Positions 36,630 to 49,067 of a stretch of 64,000 bases of DNA are shown here, in pieces. The translations under genes were made by a program, and so were the position numbers. The notes beneath the pieces are model-generated. The model was not told the DNA's origin and searched no databases. It worked only from the letters and a program-made list of their open reading frames with translations. Position 1 is the first letter of the stretch. The number at the start of each line of letters is the position of its first letter. The DNA is from Glossina fuscipes. Taxonomy: Eukaryota; Arthropoda; Insecta; Diptera; Glossinidae. Where the stretch lies: positions 1-64,000 of the forward strand of contig NW_023998415.1 of the NCBI RefSeq assembly GCF_014805625.2, in the 5' to 3' direction.

Positions 36630-36872
36630 TACTTAGATTCCATATCTTGACCGATTTGGTTCATTTTCAACTAAAAACTGCGTGACGGAACTTCCAATGT
36701 TTTTGCCCAATTTGAAGCTTAATTTTTGTAGTAAGGAAAATGCTTACGAGAGATATCACACAGACAGACAAAGATTCGTGCCTAAATCGATTCAGAATTT
36801 GCTGCCGATCAAGAATACACATGCACACTTTATGGAAAATGAATATATCTCCATCCTACAGTGGTGGGTAAA
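36630..36872 (-). repeat. Dispersed repeat family A, copy
   Basis: Minus-orientation copy with 'gaccgatttggttcatttt', 'ctgcgtgacggaacttcc', 'aaatcgattcagaatttgc', 'gatcaagaatacacatgc' and the end 'ccatcctacagtggtgggta'. Confidence 0.6.
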
Positions 36873-38629
36873 AGTGAACTTATACAGCGGCAAAATTTAG
36901 TTTTTTTAATAGAGTAGCACTATACACTAAGCACATGAAAAAGAGACTAGCTTTAATCTTTATTACTCTACATCGAGGCTCATTGGCAAAATAGATGCAA
37001 GTGCGGAAATAAAATTAAAGTGACCAAAAATGATCGCTTTTGGTCGGCCATGAATATCAGAAAGCTCAAATGTTAAAGAAATATCGATATCGAAACTGTA
37101 AGCAGATGACTTGCAATTGACTTGCATTCCATGGCCCCACTTCAGTTAAAGCGGCACTGCATCTTTCTACTTAATTATTTCTTTGATACTACTGTCAGAT
37201 ATGGCTTTATACAGGAGATGTTCTTTTCCTACATCTCAAACGAACCTCTTGCCGAAGATCGTTGGATGTAGGAAATTTGAGAATCGAAATACAAGATGAC
37301 AAACGACAACGACAGCTAGCGAGACCTCTTTTGACAGAATACATTACTTCTACTTAACGTTAGGTTAAGAAAAAGCAAAATAGGTAAGTAAGGTGCTCTA
37401 CCGATTGCTTGTTTTACCCATTACGAAACAAAGCACTGGTCCGTAAGCTGTGCAAATATATAAGCGTCACATTATTTACACGGAAACAATATTGTCAACA
37501 TTCATCAGGATAGTTCTACATTAATATTGCTTTGTTCATCCTCTGTAATTGTTCATAAAATAAGAACAACTTTAGATTATATCGTCCTTTTTCACTTCAT
37601 AAATCAACTGCATCACTTGACATAACATATATGTTGATATCAATAAAATTTCTGAAATACCTGCATGCAGTACAACAATTCGATCGATTTTAATTGTAGG
37701 TCATGTTAAGATAACAATATTATAAAAAAAAAAAAGGAATAAAATAATAATAACTAAGATAACAAAGTGTCAAAAGCAGATTATTTTATAGTTATGCAAT
37801 CGCATAAGTTCTACGCATAAATTATAACAAGGAAAAACTTATAGCCCATTGAAATCGAAATTATTCACATGCACGGTATACATGTATATAGTATTTGATT
37901 GCAAGGTAGAACGAAGAGTTGTTCATTCGAGCTTGTTTCCCTCGTTTCCCCTATCGTACATATTATACAGCGTAGGTGCGTGAAAGCATATTTTTTTACG
38001 ATTTAACAGCATTTGGAAAATAATTATCCAAACTATAAACCATACATATATCTATACGATGCTTTATTCATCAATTGGTTGTTAGTAATAGGAGAAGTGC
38101 TTGACCTTGCATTTAGTTCGTTTTGCACATGGAGACTGGAAAAACATATTTGAAAGCAAGGCTCAGAAAAACTTTGACACACGAAGCTTTGATCTAATAG
38201 ATGCAATTCCCTACTTAACGCGATACCGTTACTCGTGTGGAACGAGAGTAAATACATTTTATGGGACCACTAGATCCATACCTTCGATTTACAAACAACT
38301 TATCAATATAGTGTATGTTCTTGTACGTACGATAATATTAAATGAATTTTTTGACTTTATTATCTTGATAAATATAGTAATCTGATGTCCTCGTAAGCCA
38401 TATAGAGTTTATGCTTTAGTAAAAAATTATATATACTTTAAATTGCTGCTTTTGATTAGTTTATATTTGTGTTCTTTTTTATTAAATTTTTTACATTACT
38501 ATTTGTTACATATCCATCTACAGCGACGTATATTTATGCTTAATTAGTTACATAATCACCTGTTGTTAGGGAAAATGCAACAACGATCAGAGTGTATCAA
38601 AGATAAAAAATATTCCTCATTTTTACGAA
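36873..38629. other. No gene; one perfect inverted repeat
   Basis: Mixed AT-rich DNA. The only structure noted is the hairpin at 37225-37275. The 94-codon frame at 38101-38385 begins at TTG and has no recognisable content. Confidence 0.4.
37225..37275. repeat. Perfect 11-bp inverted repeat
   Basis: TTTCCTACATC (37225-37235) pairs with GATGTAGGAAA (37265-37275) around a 29-base loop. It could be a small hairpin or chance. Confidence 0.6.
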
Positions 38630-38765
38630 CATGAGTACGTTTAGGCAGGCGGACAGACAGGCCGACAAACATATCTAGAACGGTCTCTGAAGTCCCTTTT
38701 CGGGTACTGCAAGCGTTTTGACAAACAAATGAAATTTTAAAATTCTATAATATTGGGTAAGTGTG
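38630..38765 (-). repeat. Family A fragment
   Basis: Shows 'ggcggacagacaggccgac' (complement of the gtcngtctgtccg block), 'ctgcaagcgttttgacaaa' and a final 'tattgggta', in family order but missing the outer half. Confidence 0.45.
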
Positions 38766-38924
38766 ACCGATTTCTTTCATTTTTGTACAGGTACGGCAGG
38801 ATCACCCACAGAATCTAAATGCAAATTTTTATCGTTGTATATCTGTAATAATTACATGCAACAAAGCAATGAACCACAATTTTTTTTATTTTTGTAAACA
38901 GAATTAGTTAGATAGTGTTATGCT

Positions 38925-39180
38925 GTGGGTGTATCCTTTGACCGATTTGGACCACTTCCAATATCAACCTGCGTGCAAGAATTTCCAAAGTTCTGCCAAA
39001 TGTGAAAGCTTCGAGATTACGACAAGGAGGGCGTTTACCAAAAACATTATACAGCCAGACGGGCCCACAAACAGACAAAGAACGTATGTATTTGATGAGG
39101 TGTCTCAAGCTTCCTTTCGAATATTGCATATGCTTTTACAAAATGAATATAAGCTTCATCCTTCGGTGGTTGGTATAAAA
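38925..39180 (-). repeat. Dispersed repeat family A, copy
   Basis: Well-preserved minus copy: 'cctttgaccgatttgg', 'ccaatatcaacctgcgtgc', 'ttctgccaaatgtgaaagc', 'acattatacagccagacggg', 'aaaatgaatataagcttcat' and 'ccttcggtggttggtata'. The two overlapping frames on opposite strands here (120 and 73 codons) are artefacts of this repeat. Confidence 0.65.
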
Positions 39181-40074
39181 AAAAAAAAAAACAGAAAATT
39201 TTGCGCATTCCATTATATTACAACCGATGCAATGATAGCAATTTCCATCTTTATATTATGCATTATTTGCATAAATATGTAAAATGTTGGCTAAACCTAC
39301 ATAACAGTCTAGCGCATCTATATTTCTATCCATCTAGACAGAATATTCGGATTGTGTGCCGGGCGATTTTGGGCAGCATTTCGAGATTTTTCCATTCCGA
39401 TTAATATTGCTTGATTGTGACAGAGAGCATAACTAACCGCGAAAAATCTTTAGTTTTAATGCAAACAAAGAAAAAAATTCGAGGAATTGATGAATTTAGC
39501 ACACTTTTCTATTGTAAAAGCTGATGTATTTAAGCATAATAATTCCCTGTTTAGGCAATCAATCAAAACATAATGGATTACAAATCATTTTTTATGAAAA
39601 TTAATAAAATAAATCAACGAACTAATGAAAAGCGTAAATAATGCCAAAGCATTTATAAATGAAATCAATTATAGATAAGCAAACGCGTACATATATATAC
39701 GTACATACGTACATACATGCAAACATGTAAGAGCAGAAAAAATGCACAAATGATTGACATCAATCTACCAGCTATACATGAGTAAATGAGTTAAAAGGAC
39801 GGTTAATAAAGAAAATTTGTGAGGAAGAATATCTTGAGCTGTACTTTTTTTTTTCTTGCAGTGGAGGACATTTACTGAAAAGATTTTTGCTTACGCTCAT
39901 TGTCATTGCTTTTTATTATATTTAAGTGAAGATTTACTTGCAAAAGAGAGAAGAAGTGTTATTGAAGGCGTTTACGAACAGTAAATGCAACCTTTCCTGT
40001 TTGTTATTACTAAGAAGAACTTCTTATAACAATGGCATAAATTATGAATAGATGTCCAAGTGCGTGTGTGTTCT
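39181..40074. other. No recognised feature
   Basis: AT-rich. A short tandem of gtacata-type units lies at about 39687-39720. Confidence 0.45.
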
Positions 40075-40740
40075 TATGTTGCACCTATGGCATTTGCTGC
40101 TAGGGTGGGCCCATCTTAATCTTTCTCAAAAATCTGTCGTTAAAGATTGCTGAGCATTTTTTATGGTAAAACGCCGGCTGAATATATTATTGTAAAGTTT
40201 TGTGACTAGAAACATCAGTGATCTTCCCATTCCACCAACGATATAAGAGAATACGCATTCAAAATCATAAGAACTCACGTCAATTGAAATTGTACTCGAT
40301 TTTGTCTGGTCGAAGTGGGCTAATATCTTTATGTTTATTATTAATTTCTTACTGTAATTAACATATTTAGCTTCCTCTAGGATTTTCTTCTGCCATATCC
40401 TTGATTAAAATTTCATCAATATACTTCCCACTGGCAAACCCCCATCAAACCTAACTTCATCATGACTTTCCTCCGTGCCTTCATATCTACAACATCATTG
40501 GTTTTTAGAAGGGGATCAAGCTCTTTTGCACACGCAAAACTTCTTCACTCCTCTTTTCCATTTATAATAAACAGCGGACTTCGAAATTTACCCCAGATAA
40601 AAGCGTACTCCTTGACTGCATAATCCTTTAATTTCAGTCTCTACCATACCCCTGTATATAATATCATGCATCCGGCGAAATGTGGAATATGAATCGTTAT
40701 TCATCACTCCTGCGGCGTTCAATTGCTTCATAATTTATAA
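40075..40740 (-). pseudogene. Gypsy-like LTR-retroelement pol remnant (RT thumb to RNase H)
   Basis: On the minus strand a broken pol gene can be followed over about 660 bases. From 40740 a short frame holds a possible RT palm end (FRRMHDIIYRGM). After a shift comes a thumb-like run (KDYAVKEYAFIWGKF, then PLFIING). After a TGA at 40547-40545 comes connection-domain text (LLKTNDVVDMKARRKV, GLMG). After another shift, an 89-codon frame at 40395-40126 reads through ILAHFDQTKSSTISIDVSSY to a CVFSYIVGGMGRSL block and RRFTIKNAQQSLTTDF. That matches the RNase H start of Gypsy-type pol (usual signatures: LAHFD, DASPYG, V.SH, RRF...TDH.PLT). About 35 residues between the last two blocks are deleted. 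The catalytic Asp is kept as D in SIDVSS. No LTRs, protease or integrase were seen. The assignment rests on the RNase H part; the upstream part is weaker. Confidence 0.75.
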
Positions 40741-40769
40741 TAGTAATAAAAACAGATAAAGACATTATA

Positions 40770-41130
40770 GAGGGTCAAGGTCCAGTCCTAAGTACTGACT
40801 TTTCAAAATAAAATTCGACCAGGCCGAAAAAGTAGTCCAATACGAACTGTTCTCAATAGCATACGTCCTTTTACCAAAACACGTCGGTGTACAAAACTTC
40901 ATCAATTCAAAAATTGCGACCTGTAGCAAGCACATCAGATGGGCGGACGGACAAACAGGTAACAAAAAATTACATAAATAGATGTAAAAAAAGGAGACCA
41001 AAAAACTTACTTCAGTCCATGCAGAAAATAATTTTGACTGGATTGATGGAATAAAAGGTAGGTCTATCTCTCAAGTACTTCTAGATTTTGTATACATCTG
41101 CAAAACTATTCGTACTAAAGTACCAGTAAA
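40770..41130 (-). repeat. Dispersed repeat family C, copy
   Basis: The plus strand shows 'aaattcgaccaggccgaaaa', 'attgcgacctgtagcaagc', 'atgggcggacggacaaacag' and 'ggtaggtctatctctc'. The first three parts recur in order at 61770-62010 ('tatggcctgtaggttaagc', 'gagagacggactgaggg'), and a related arrangement is at 43950-44190. Non-coding. Confidence 0.45.
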
Positions 41131-42169
41131 AATAAAAATTAAGAGTATAACAAAAAAATAAACACACTCACACATGTAAACAAAATGTATAACACATTAT
41201 GAAATGAGCTTCCAATCGGACCAATTCTCGATAAAAATAAATTTACACAAAAGTTGATGTGTTCGCGTGAATGTGCTGTCCCATACAGCTAGCGTCACCA
41301 TGTCATTTGCATTTATAAAAAAGAATAGAAATTACATGAATCATTGCTTAGATGACAAAGTTGATTTCGTTATATTGTTTAACTGCAACTATGTGAAAGT
41401 ACGATTTATTTGTAGCTCTATTTTATTTGCAAGAAGCAGGAATCAAAATCTTTCTTCCCGTCTGTTCCTCTCTCCTTCTCTCTCTTTCTCGCTTTGTCTT
41501 TATTATCCTCTTGTGTTATTTGTGCTATATACTTTATTTATTCTATAGACTATATTATGCTATTAACTTATTATCTTCTCTTATACTATCGTGTTATTCT
41601 ATTACTTTATATATTGTGTATATGGAATGTACAGAAAGGATGTATTTTTAGAATCTTCATTAATTTCTTTCCTAAATGATGCTGCCAGTGCTCATATTTT
41701 TAATTTATTTTCTCTAGAAGGCGAAGAACTTAATAACTTGTCATACATGAATCGTTACACACAAAGTCCCATACGGTATATGCACACATAGAATGTGTGT
41801 TTTCATGGTATAATCATGAGATTCAACGTTTATGTGGGCGTATATATAATTTTATTCATTTTCATAATTTTATTTATCCATCCTTTTCTTGATTTCTTTG
41901 AAAATTGTGAATTCAAAGAACTTCTCAAGTCATAAACGAAAGCGATTTCTCGAGTTAACTTTTTTTTGAACGAATTATGAATCATTCGGTTATCAGCTAT
42001 CAGTGATAAACTCTTTCGCGCACGAGTCAAATTATATATATATATATAAATTATAAGAACTTATGATAGTTGTAACGGACCTATAAAATTTGATATACGA
42101 CGGATAACATCTACTCTTTTTTATATGAATTATTAATAGATTTTGTTAGAATAATATGTGAAAGAAGTT
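41131..42169. other. No recognised gene
   Basis: Several overlapping Leu/Tyr/Ile-rich plus-strand frames at 41267-41791 come from a T/C/A-rich low-complexity tract and are not credible genes. A (TA)n run lies at about 42033-42048. Confidence 0.45.
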
Positions 42170-42500
42170 TCAAACGGGTGTACAGACGTATATTCTTGAT
42201 CATCGTCAACTACTGAATTGTCCGTCTTTGCGTTTGTGTAATGTCGTTGGCAGACAATTCTTTCAAGCAGATTGATATTGAAAATGTGTAAGTTGGATGA
42301 AAGGACACGCCCATAGTATAATATAAATTCAGAACAATTCTGTTTTCAAAAACAAAGAAATTGAATATTTTCTCTTATTACACATATTCTAGAATAGATA
42401 TATAAGTAAAAATTTCAGGGCATTTGATCTTAAAGTACCTATATATAGAAGGAAACAATCGGCCACGCCAACTTAACAGTGTGGAAATGTTACTTGAATT
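42170..42500 (+). repeat. Dispersed repeat family A, copy
   Basis: Shows 'gtatattcttgatcatcgtc', 'gtccgtctttgcgtttgtg', 'taatgtcgttggcag', 'gatgaaaggacacgcccata' and 'caatcggccacgccaact', so it has both the proximal and distal parts of the unit in plus orientation. Confidence 0.5.
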
Positions 42501-43949
42501 TATTCTTCTTTTCTCGGCATGAGAGATTCGGTTACATCCGAATAAGATTTTCTTTTAATTTTTCTTATTTTGTCGTGTTTTGCTCTTGCTTGACGAAATA
42601 TGAAACATGAAATTCATCTTAGAACCTTTCAAATGATGTAATAATATTTTTGTTTAAATAGGTAAGCGACAACTCGAATTCTCACACATTGATGCATTGT
42701 GTATTTACACTCTTCAGCTGCTTTTATTCGAACTTTTATTGCATCTCTTATTTCAAGGATACGACTAAATCTCTGGCACTTCAAATTGACTTGGATCTTG
42801 TTCTCTCTACTCGAATATTGGTTATATTTTTTCCCTTCTCTTATTTAGATATTTTTTATTTATACGATATTAACAAAATAATTATAGAATTAGGGAAAAA
42901 GTTTATATCTTTGCTTTTAGAAAAGTTTTTTAATAAACTATTCACGTTTAGTTTTTTCTCTCATTTTTAAATTAATTTATGGATTTGAAAATAAACTTGA
43001 AAAATTAACCCAAATTTAAATTTTTGTTAACCCAAAATATACGAAACTATTTTATGTTTTATACATTATAAACTGAAATATATATTATTAAATATGTTGT
43101 TTTATTAAATTAACAATTATTATGCAGAAACGTTTTTCTTCTTCTTTTTTAATTTTTAATCAAAACAACTTTCAACTAAGATGGCCATGGAGTATGCAGA
43201 AAAATTACTTGCAAGCTAATACAATCATAAAAAATCACTAGCACAAAATGGCATAAAATAATTGAACAGCTTTGGTAGCACACTGCTGTCATTGCTAATA
43301 CTATTAACTACCAAACCAAACGTGTTTTTCACACAACGCAGATTGAAATAAAAAATAATAATAACAATCATAGAAAAAACATAAATTTCACAGATATCGA
43401 ATGGTGTAAATCTTTTTACGAAGAATGTAAACTTCATTTCTAACTATGCCAATTAGCCCATTTGGGATTGACCTCTTAAATGGCTGTCAATAATTAGGTC
43501 CAATATCAAACTGGGATCTTCCTTAAATAAATAAAAAAAATGGTTTAAGATTTTCAGAATTTTAGCTATTGTGTGGATATTTCTTTGCAGACTTTGGCCA
43601 TGTTATCACTGAGGTACTAGGAATTCGGCAAGGAAAATATATGGCAAGTCTTTGTTTTTTTGGTCAGGCACTACCACTTTTAAGCCTTTTAAGCCCAGGC
43701 CAATAGGCAGATGTACAACAACCGGCCTTAAACATATTTACAATTCGTAAAACAACCGGAACTTTCCAAATGTCAGCTCCATAGAACACTGTCTTTATTT
43801 GATGGTAATGTTAAGACGAAGACATTAATCTTACTAAGCGAAACGTTTAAAAACGCATAAGGAAAATTTATTTAGCAATTTTGCATTTATAAGCGATATA
43901 TTTTTATTAAAGGAAAATATCAAAAAGATCAGTTCGAACAAGTAGAATC
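42501..43949. other. No recognised gene
   Basis: AT-rich. A short minus-strand frame around 43510-43450 reads LILDLIIDSHLRGQSQMG after a pyrimidine tract that resembles a splice acceptor, but it is only about 30 codons and has no partner. Confidence 0.4.
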
Positions 43950-44190
43950 AGCAGTTCACTTTCAACCATTCCAATACCATTTATTCCTAGGCCAAAACAA
44001 AATGTCTCGAAAGTTGCCATCTTTAGACTGAACACAAGAATGCAAGACGAACAAACTGACAAACAAGCTTAAATAGTTTCGGAAATTGATTCTGAATCGA
44101 ATTGTTTAACAACAGGTGAGTCTACCTGAAATTCTTCTGGATATCTTGTACATCCACCCAAATTTAATGTACTCTTGTAGCACAACGATC
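43950..44190 (-). repeat. Family C-related repeat
   Basis: Contains 'aaagttgccatctttagac', 'gacgaacaaactgacaaaca' and 'ggtgagtctacctgaaattc', in the same order as the copy at 40770. Strongly diverged. Confidence 0.3.
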
Positions 44191-46163
44191 AAGAAAGTTA
44201 TATATGCCTTAGGCCAACTCATGAATCAGTAGTGCCTTTTACCGATCATTGTAAAAAATTGTAAAGGACTTTGTTAATCTTTGAAGTATTTGTTCATTAC
44301 AGGGCATGTTTTTGCACTAAGCTTTCAAACGGCCGTAAGAGATACTAGAGATAGGATTACGTTCAATATCTTTTACAGATCATACATTAAACCTTCTTAT
44401 CTATTACATAAGTAGGTATTTGTGTGGATGGCTCATGTCTATTCGTGTACCGAACCTTTAAATGGTTTTGGAAAATAATTCCACTTTTAGATTAAAGCAC
44501 TTCTTTTCAAATCTAATCTGTGGCCAACATGGCGACATGGTGTATCTAATTTATTGGTTTTCTACCAAAATATTTGCGATTGTATGCATTACTATAAGAG
44601 AAAGACACATAGAAGCGCGAAGAATTAAGCAAAACCTAAGTGGGTTCAGAATTTTATACTAATCTAGAATACACATAAACGGTGCCGTGAATAGAGACCC
44701 CACAAAAACTGATTTAAGTGTATACACATTCTTAATGGCATGTTCGATTAGCATTTCTAGCTACTCCTGTCATCTCCTGCTATTATTCGTTTCAATAGTA
44801 AGTAATAAGAAAAAAATTCAAATACAAATTGACATAGGATGCATATACCTGGTATTGCAAAATTATACCGTTTTATAATGAAACAAAATATAGTCAAAGT
44901 TTTACACAAGCAAACTATGCCTAAGAGGCCATTCTCTCATTTTTATGCAAAAAGTTTCATAATATTAAAATGAAACTCTGCGAACAAAGAAGTTCAAACG
45001 AAAATAAAAAAATTAAAATTTTAGAGAAGAGAGAGATTTTTTCTTTTCACTTTCTTTCATTTAACGAACACAAAAAAAAAGGTTTTATTTAATTTGAAAA
45101 TGATTCACTTAAAAAGTATTTCAGTTCTCCGCTCTGTAAACTTAAAAAAATTTTCTTAAATTTCTGATAATCAAGATTACGTAGATTAACTAACGTTAAC
45201 TACTGAGGCATTTCTCTGTGCATTGCAAAGAGTGGTTGGTATATTTCATCTTGTTAGTCTACTACAAAATGTTACATACTTTAAGGAGACTAATATGGGT
45301 AGTGATCAATTGCATTGGCGCTTTCAGTTAACTTGACTAGACTTCAACTTGCCATTATTTATTTGCTGTTTGCAACTTATAATCCAAAGGCAAAAACTGA
45401 ATAGCCCGTCCGCGCCTCATGTCAACAAAAAGCTCTTTAAAATTTTAAATTTCGTTTATTTATCGTACATTTCAGCCTTAGCAATGAGAAGAATTCCTCT
45501 CTCGTCGGAACTAATTCTCTCCATAACTATAGCCAATTTCGGAACGCTTTTAGCCTCTTTGCCTTATTTTTGATAATTACATATGATTGAATAATTGCTT
45601 GCCTTCCGATTTCCAATGCAGTTGAATTTTGCTTATCCGAACATTGATGGACACTCACAAAGATTGTCTTGTTGAGGGATGCTAAACTCTTTAGTAGTAT
45701 CTCTATTTTTCCCTAATCATTATTAAGATGTAATATTACTAATAAAAAATAAATCCGTACAGTTGTCCGCCCATAGTACGAAGTATCTCTCACCCGTAAC
45801 CAAATAAATTCTAAAAGCAATTGGTCCGACTGTCCGGTTTGTCCGTTACGCCACACGTGAAAGTAAAGGTACCTCTTTGTCGACCGTCTACTTAGCGTAA
45901 GCATGGTATAAATATGTGTAAAAACATCTCCTCTTATTTTAGTCACTGTTCATTCTAATACATTCATAAATTATATACATATATACATAATAACCTGTAT
46001 GTTTTGTTACCTACCCTTATTTCTGAAGCATTACTTGCTAATATTAGCATATTGATTGTTCTTAATTAACGGCTACACGTAGTAATTTATTTATTTTTGT
46101 TACCTACCGGTAGTTTCCATACATGAGTGATGATACATTTTAGTTATAAGCGATAAACATACA
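44191..46163. other. No recognised feature
   Basis: AT-rich, with chance-level frames only. Confidence 0.45.
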
Positions 46164-46769
46164 CTAATCATAGATAAGAAAGCAGTGATATATTACAACA
46201 CAGGCATCGTGTAATACGTGCCTGCCTGTAACAGCCGCAGACAAAGCAACTGCGTAACAGGACAACGATAGTGATCGCGACTGTAAAAAAGCGTAACACA
46301 GCATGTTTGGCATTTCATTTCTGTTACAGCAGCCAAGAAGGTAAGAGATATTGGGCAACATAGTTCTTGCTTTTTCACATTCCGGATAGAGGGTGCTCAG
46401 CTCAGCTTAGCCGTCATCCCCGAACAACGGATGGGACCATTCTCTCCGACAACTTTTTGAGCGGTTAGCGAGAATAAAAGCAACTATTACCCAGGTAGGA
46501 ACGGACGAGATTGCGTCGTGAATCACTTTTCCTTTCCTCCGACGAAAATCACATATCGTATATCTGCATATCACAATTGTACGCAAGATCATTTTCGCCC
46601 TAAAAATACATGAAATCGAAAATCCCCATTGTATTCCCTGCACACAACTTCCAAGAGTTTTTATAAATTTCTTAGAAAGGGACTTCCTGGGAAGCCCTGG
46701 GAGCATACCCCGAATAAGAAGACCCATTCCAAATATTATATGTCGAATCAATGAAAAAATCTCAAACAC
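46164..46769 (-). other. Long minus-strand frame with one internal stop, unrecognised
   Basis: From about 46769 down to TAG at 46166-46164 a single frame is broken only by TAA at 46409-46407, giving 120 + 80 codons. The region is richer in G/C than its flanks. The first part is basic and hydrophobic (FIKTLGSCVQGIQWGFS, RRRKGKVIHDAISSVPTWVI). The second is Cys-rich (GCCNRNEMPNMLCYAF). No motif is recognised and amino-acid composition is not decisive. It could be chance in a G/C-richer patch, or a decayed gene. Confidence 0.25.
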
Positions 46770-47026
46770 ATTGTCATTGTCATCTACTCTTGAAGTATCG
46801 AACTCTGTTCACATTCAATTTTCCCGTCTTTATCTTTTTCATAAATTTTTTCTTCGTTTATGTAGAAGAAACTCATTTTCACGAGGCTAAAACAAAGTCG
46901 AAGAAAATTCATATTTTCAAAATATTAAAAAGAAAGTTTGTTATGCATGTGCTTGCAGTAGAACTTTATGATTCTTGCCCAGCCATGCTCAGTCGCACGA
47001 TTAAGGTATAATTTGCATTTCAATTT

Positions 47027-47028
<2 letters not shown>

Positions 47029-47069
<41 letters not shown>
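47029..47069. repeat. Homopolymer run of 41 T
   Basis: An uninterrupted poly-T at 47029-47069. It might be the A tail of a retrocopy inserted on the minus strand, with its body above 47070, but no such body is recognisable and no target-site duplication was found. The length may also be affected by sequencing. Confidence 0.9.
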
Positions 47070-47070
<1 letters not shown>

Positions 47071-48639
47071 ACACATAAAACTAGTTTCAATGATGTTTAT
47101 ATTTGCTTAACCATAAATGCAAACAAACAAGCAAGTAACAGACAGTAACCTAACAGCTACATAAATATCAATCTGTAAGATAATCTAATACAACGTCTAC
47201 GGTACAGTTAGTCGATGACTTGATTGAGAAAGATGCTGGCACATTATCAATACTTCCCGTATCGTGACCAATCAATTCCCACTACGGAAAAAGAAAACAA
47301 TCAACATGATGATCATTATGTTCCTTACGGCTCTTAGCTCGATGACTATCCACTCCTGCACACAGCATTCAAGATTTTCTTTTTTTTCCACCAAATATAG
47401 GTAAACAGAAGGTTGTCGAAGATGTGCCAATGTCAACTGTCTGACTGATAAATAACGATGCAAATTTTTTTTCTTATCCTATGCATAGCGTGAAATCTTG
47501 ATTGAAATACATCTTATATTCTTCGGCCCTTATCACGGAATTTTGCTTTTACACACTTCTCGATCCAAAACAAACCGTTGCATATCCCGGTATTACACTT
47601 ATTTTATTTGATGTTTTTCCTTTTTGCCTATTGTTCAAATTTCCGTTGCTTTACTTTTCGTTTCTTTCTCTAAAATTTTTCTTTTTTTCTACATACCCGT
47701 AGATAAATTTATGCACTTGATTATTTTCCTTTTTTTTCTAAATTTTCTTTAACATAGAAATTGCTATCATTATATATTTGCTATTGGCCGTATCTTCATT
47801 GCCGTAAGTTGCAAAACTATAATAGTTAATTTTTATGGCAACAGTGATATAATTAATGCTATTATTCGTTTTTTTATAAATTTTTTTTGGCAATTATAAT
47901 CTGCTTCTTTGTATTTCAATATTTCTTTATGCATGCGTAAACGCGTAATAGTCCTTTAGGTTCTTCTCGACATTTCTTTTTTTTTTAATGCGTGTTTCAA
48001 TAATTTGTGTCTTTTATAACATTATAAACATACTTTAGCAATTTTAATATTGTTAACATATTAAAATTTCAATCTCTCCGTAATAGTAATAAATGTGTAT
48101 GTATTTTTGCAACACAGCCTACAACCTTTACAACCTTCGCCTTCAACGTTTTCTCTTTCCTCTCAAAAAAACAACAGCAAGATCGGACATAAAAGAAAAA
48201 TATTCTCATGGCACACAGACGGTCTTTGGAGTTTTCCTCTTTTCATAATTCTCTCTTGCATAATAGCGCTGTATAGTAAAAGGGTTATGAATAGACATTC
48301 TCCATAACGATAGCCCGTTATTATGATTTTGCCTACTCTATTCGGATAGAGCAGTGGGCAAAGTGAACCGACCGAATCCCTACATCGCAAATGTACGCGG
48401 ATCAAACATCAATATAAACCTAGGATGTAATCGGAACTTCATCGGAACTACGATTGCAAAAACAAATGAATCTTCAGCAAGCTGCTCGACAATGCACCGG
48501 TTCTACGACCAGTAGTAAATCACTAATTTCACTCGAAGCGAAGAACACAAATCTTATTTGAGATTGTATCTCAGTGGTGATAATCTGAAGACTGTGGCAG
48601 CAACAGTCATAAAAAAACGAACCACTTCGTCTTCTTCAA
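47070..48639. other. No recognised feature
   Basis: AT-rich with T-rich tracts. Several short frames, none credible. Confidence 0.45.
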
Positions 48640-49020
48640 TTCCGTAGATGAAGTCGTAAACTTCGTCTGTCCGTCTGTGTAATGTCTGTTGTAAACATTC
48701 TCACAAAATTTAAGCCATCATCTGCAAATTTTGGAAAAAACATTGGAAGTTCTTGCATGAAAGTTTATATTGAAAATGGAACCAATCGGTTGAAGGGCAC
48801 GCTCACAGTACCACGTAAACTCTGAATGCTTCCGTTTTTCAAAAGGAATAAAATATTGGTGTTTTGCTCAACGCTCGTAAATTACAGGAGATAAATCTAC
48901 AAAAACAGGAGACAAATCTACAGAAATTTGAATTCTGTAGGCAATGCTGTAATATCTGTACAACAATTGAAAAATTGACCACGCCTACCTGCCCTATATT
49001 ACAGTGTGTCAAAGTTTAGT
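48640..49020 (+). repeat. Dispersed repeat family A, long copy
   Basis: Proximal part: 'cgtctgtccgtctgtgtaat', 'gttgtaaacattctcac', 'cattggaagttcttgcatg', 'gaaaatggaaccaatcgg'. Distal part: 'gacaaatctacagaaatttg', 'gaccacgcctacctgcccta', as in the copy at 33870. A 21-base segment 'caggagataaatctacaaaaa' is locally duplicated at about 48885-48925. It ends about 50 bases before the SINE. Confidence 0.6.
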
Positions 49021-49067
49021 TTTTTTTATTTATTCTGGACAGACCATGTTTATTTTTTAATTTCGCC

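Noticed and set aside
38920..39282. 120-codon plus and 73-codon minus frames
   Set aside because: Both cover a family A copy; not conserved in other copies.
41267..41791. Cluster of overlapping plus-strand frames with hydrophobic text
   Set aside because: T/C/A-rich tract produces Leu/Tyr/Ile runs in several frames at once; no signal of a membrane-protein gene.
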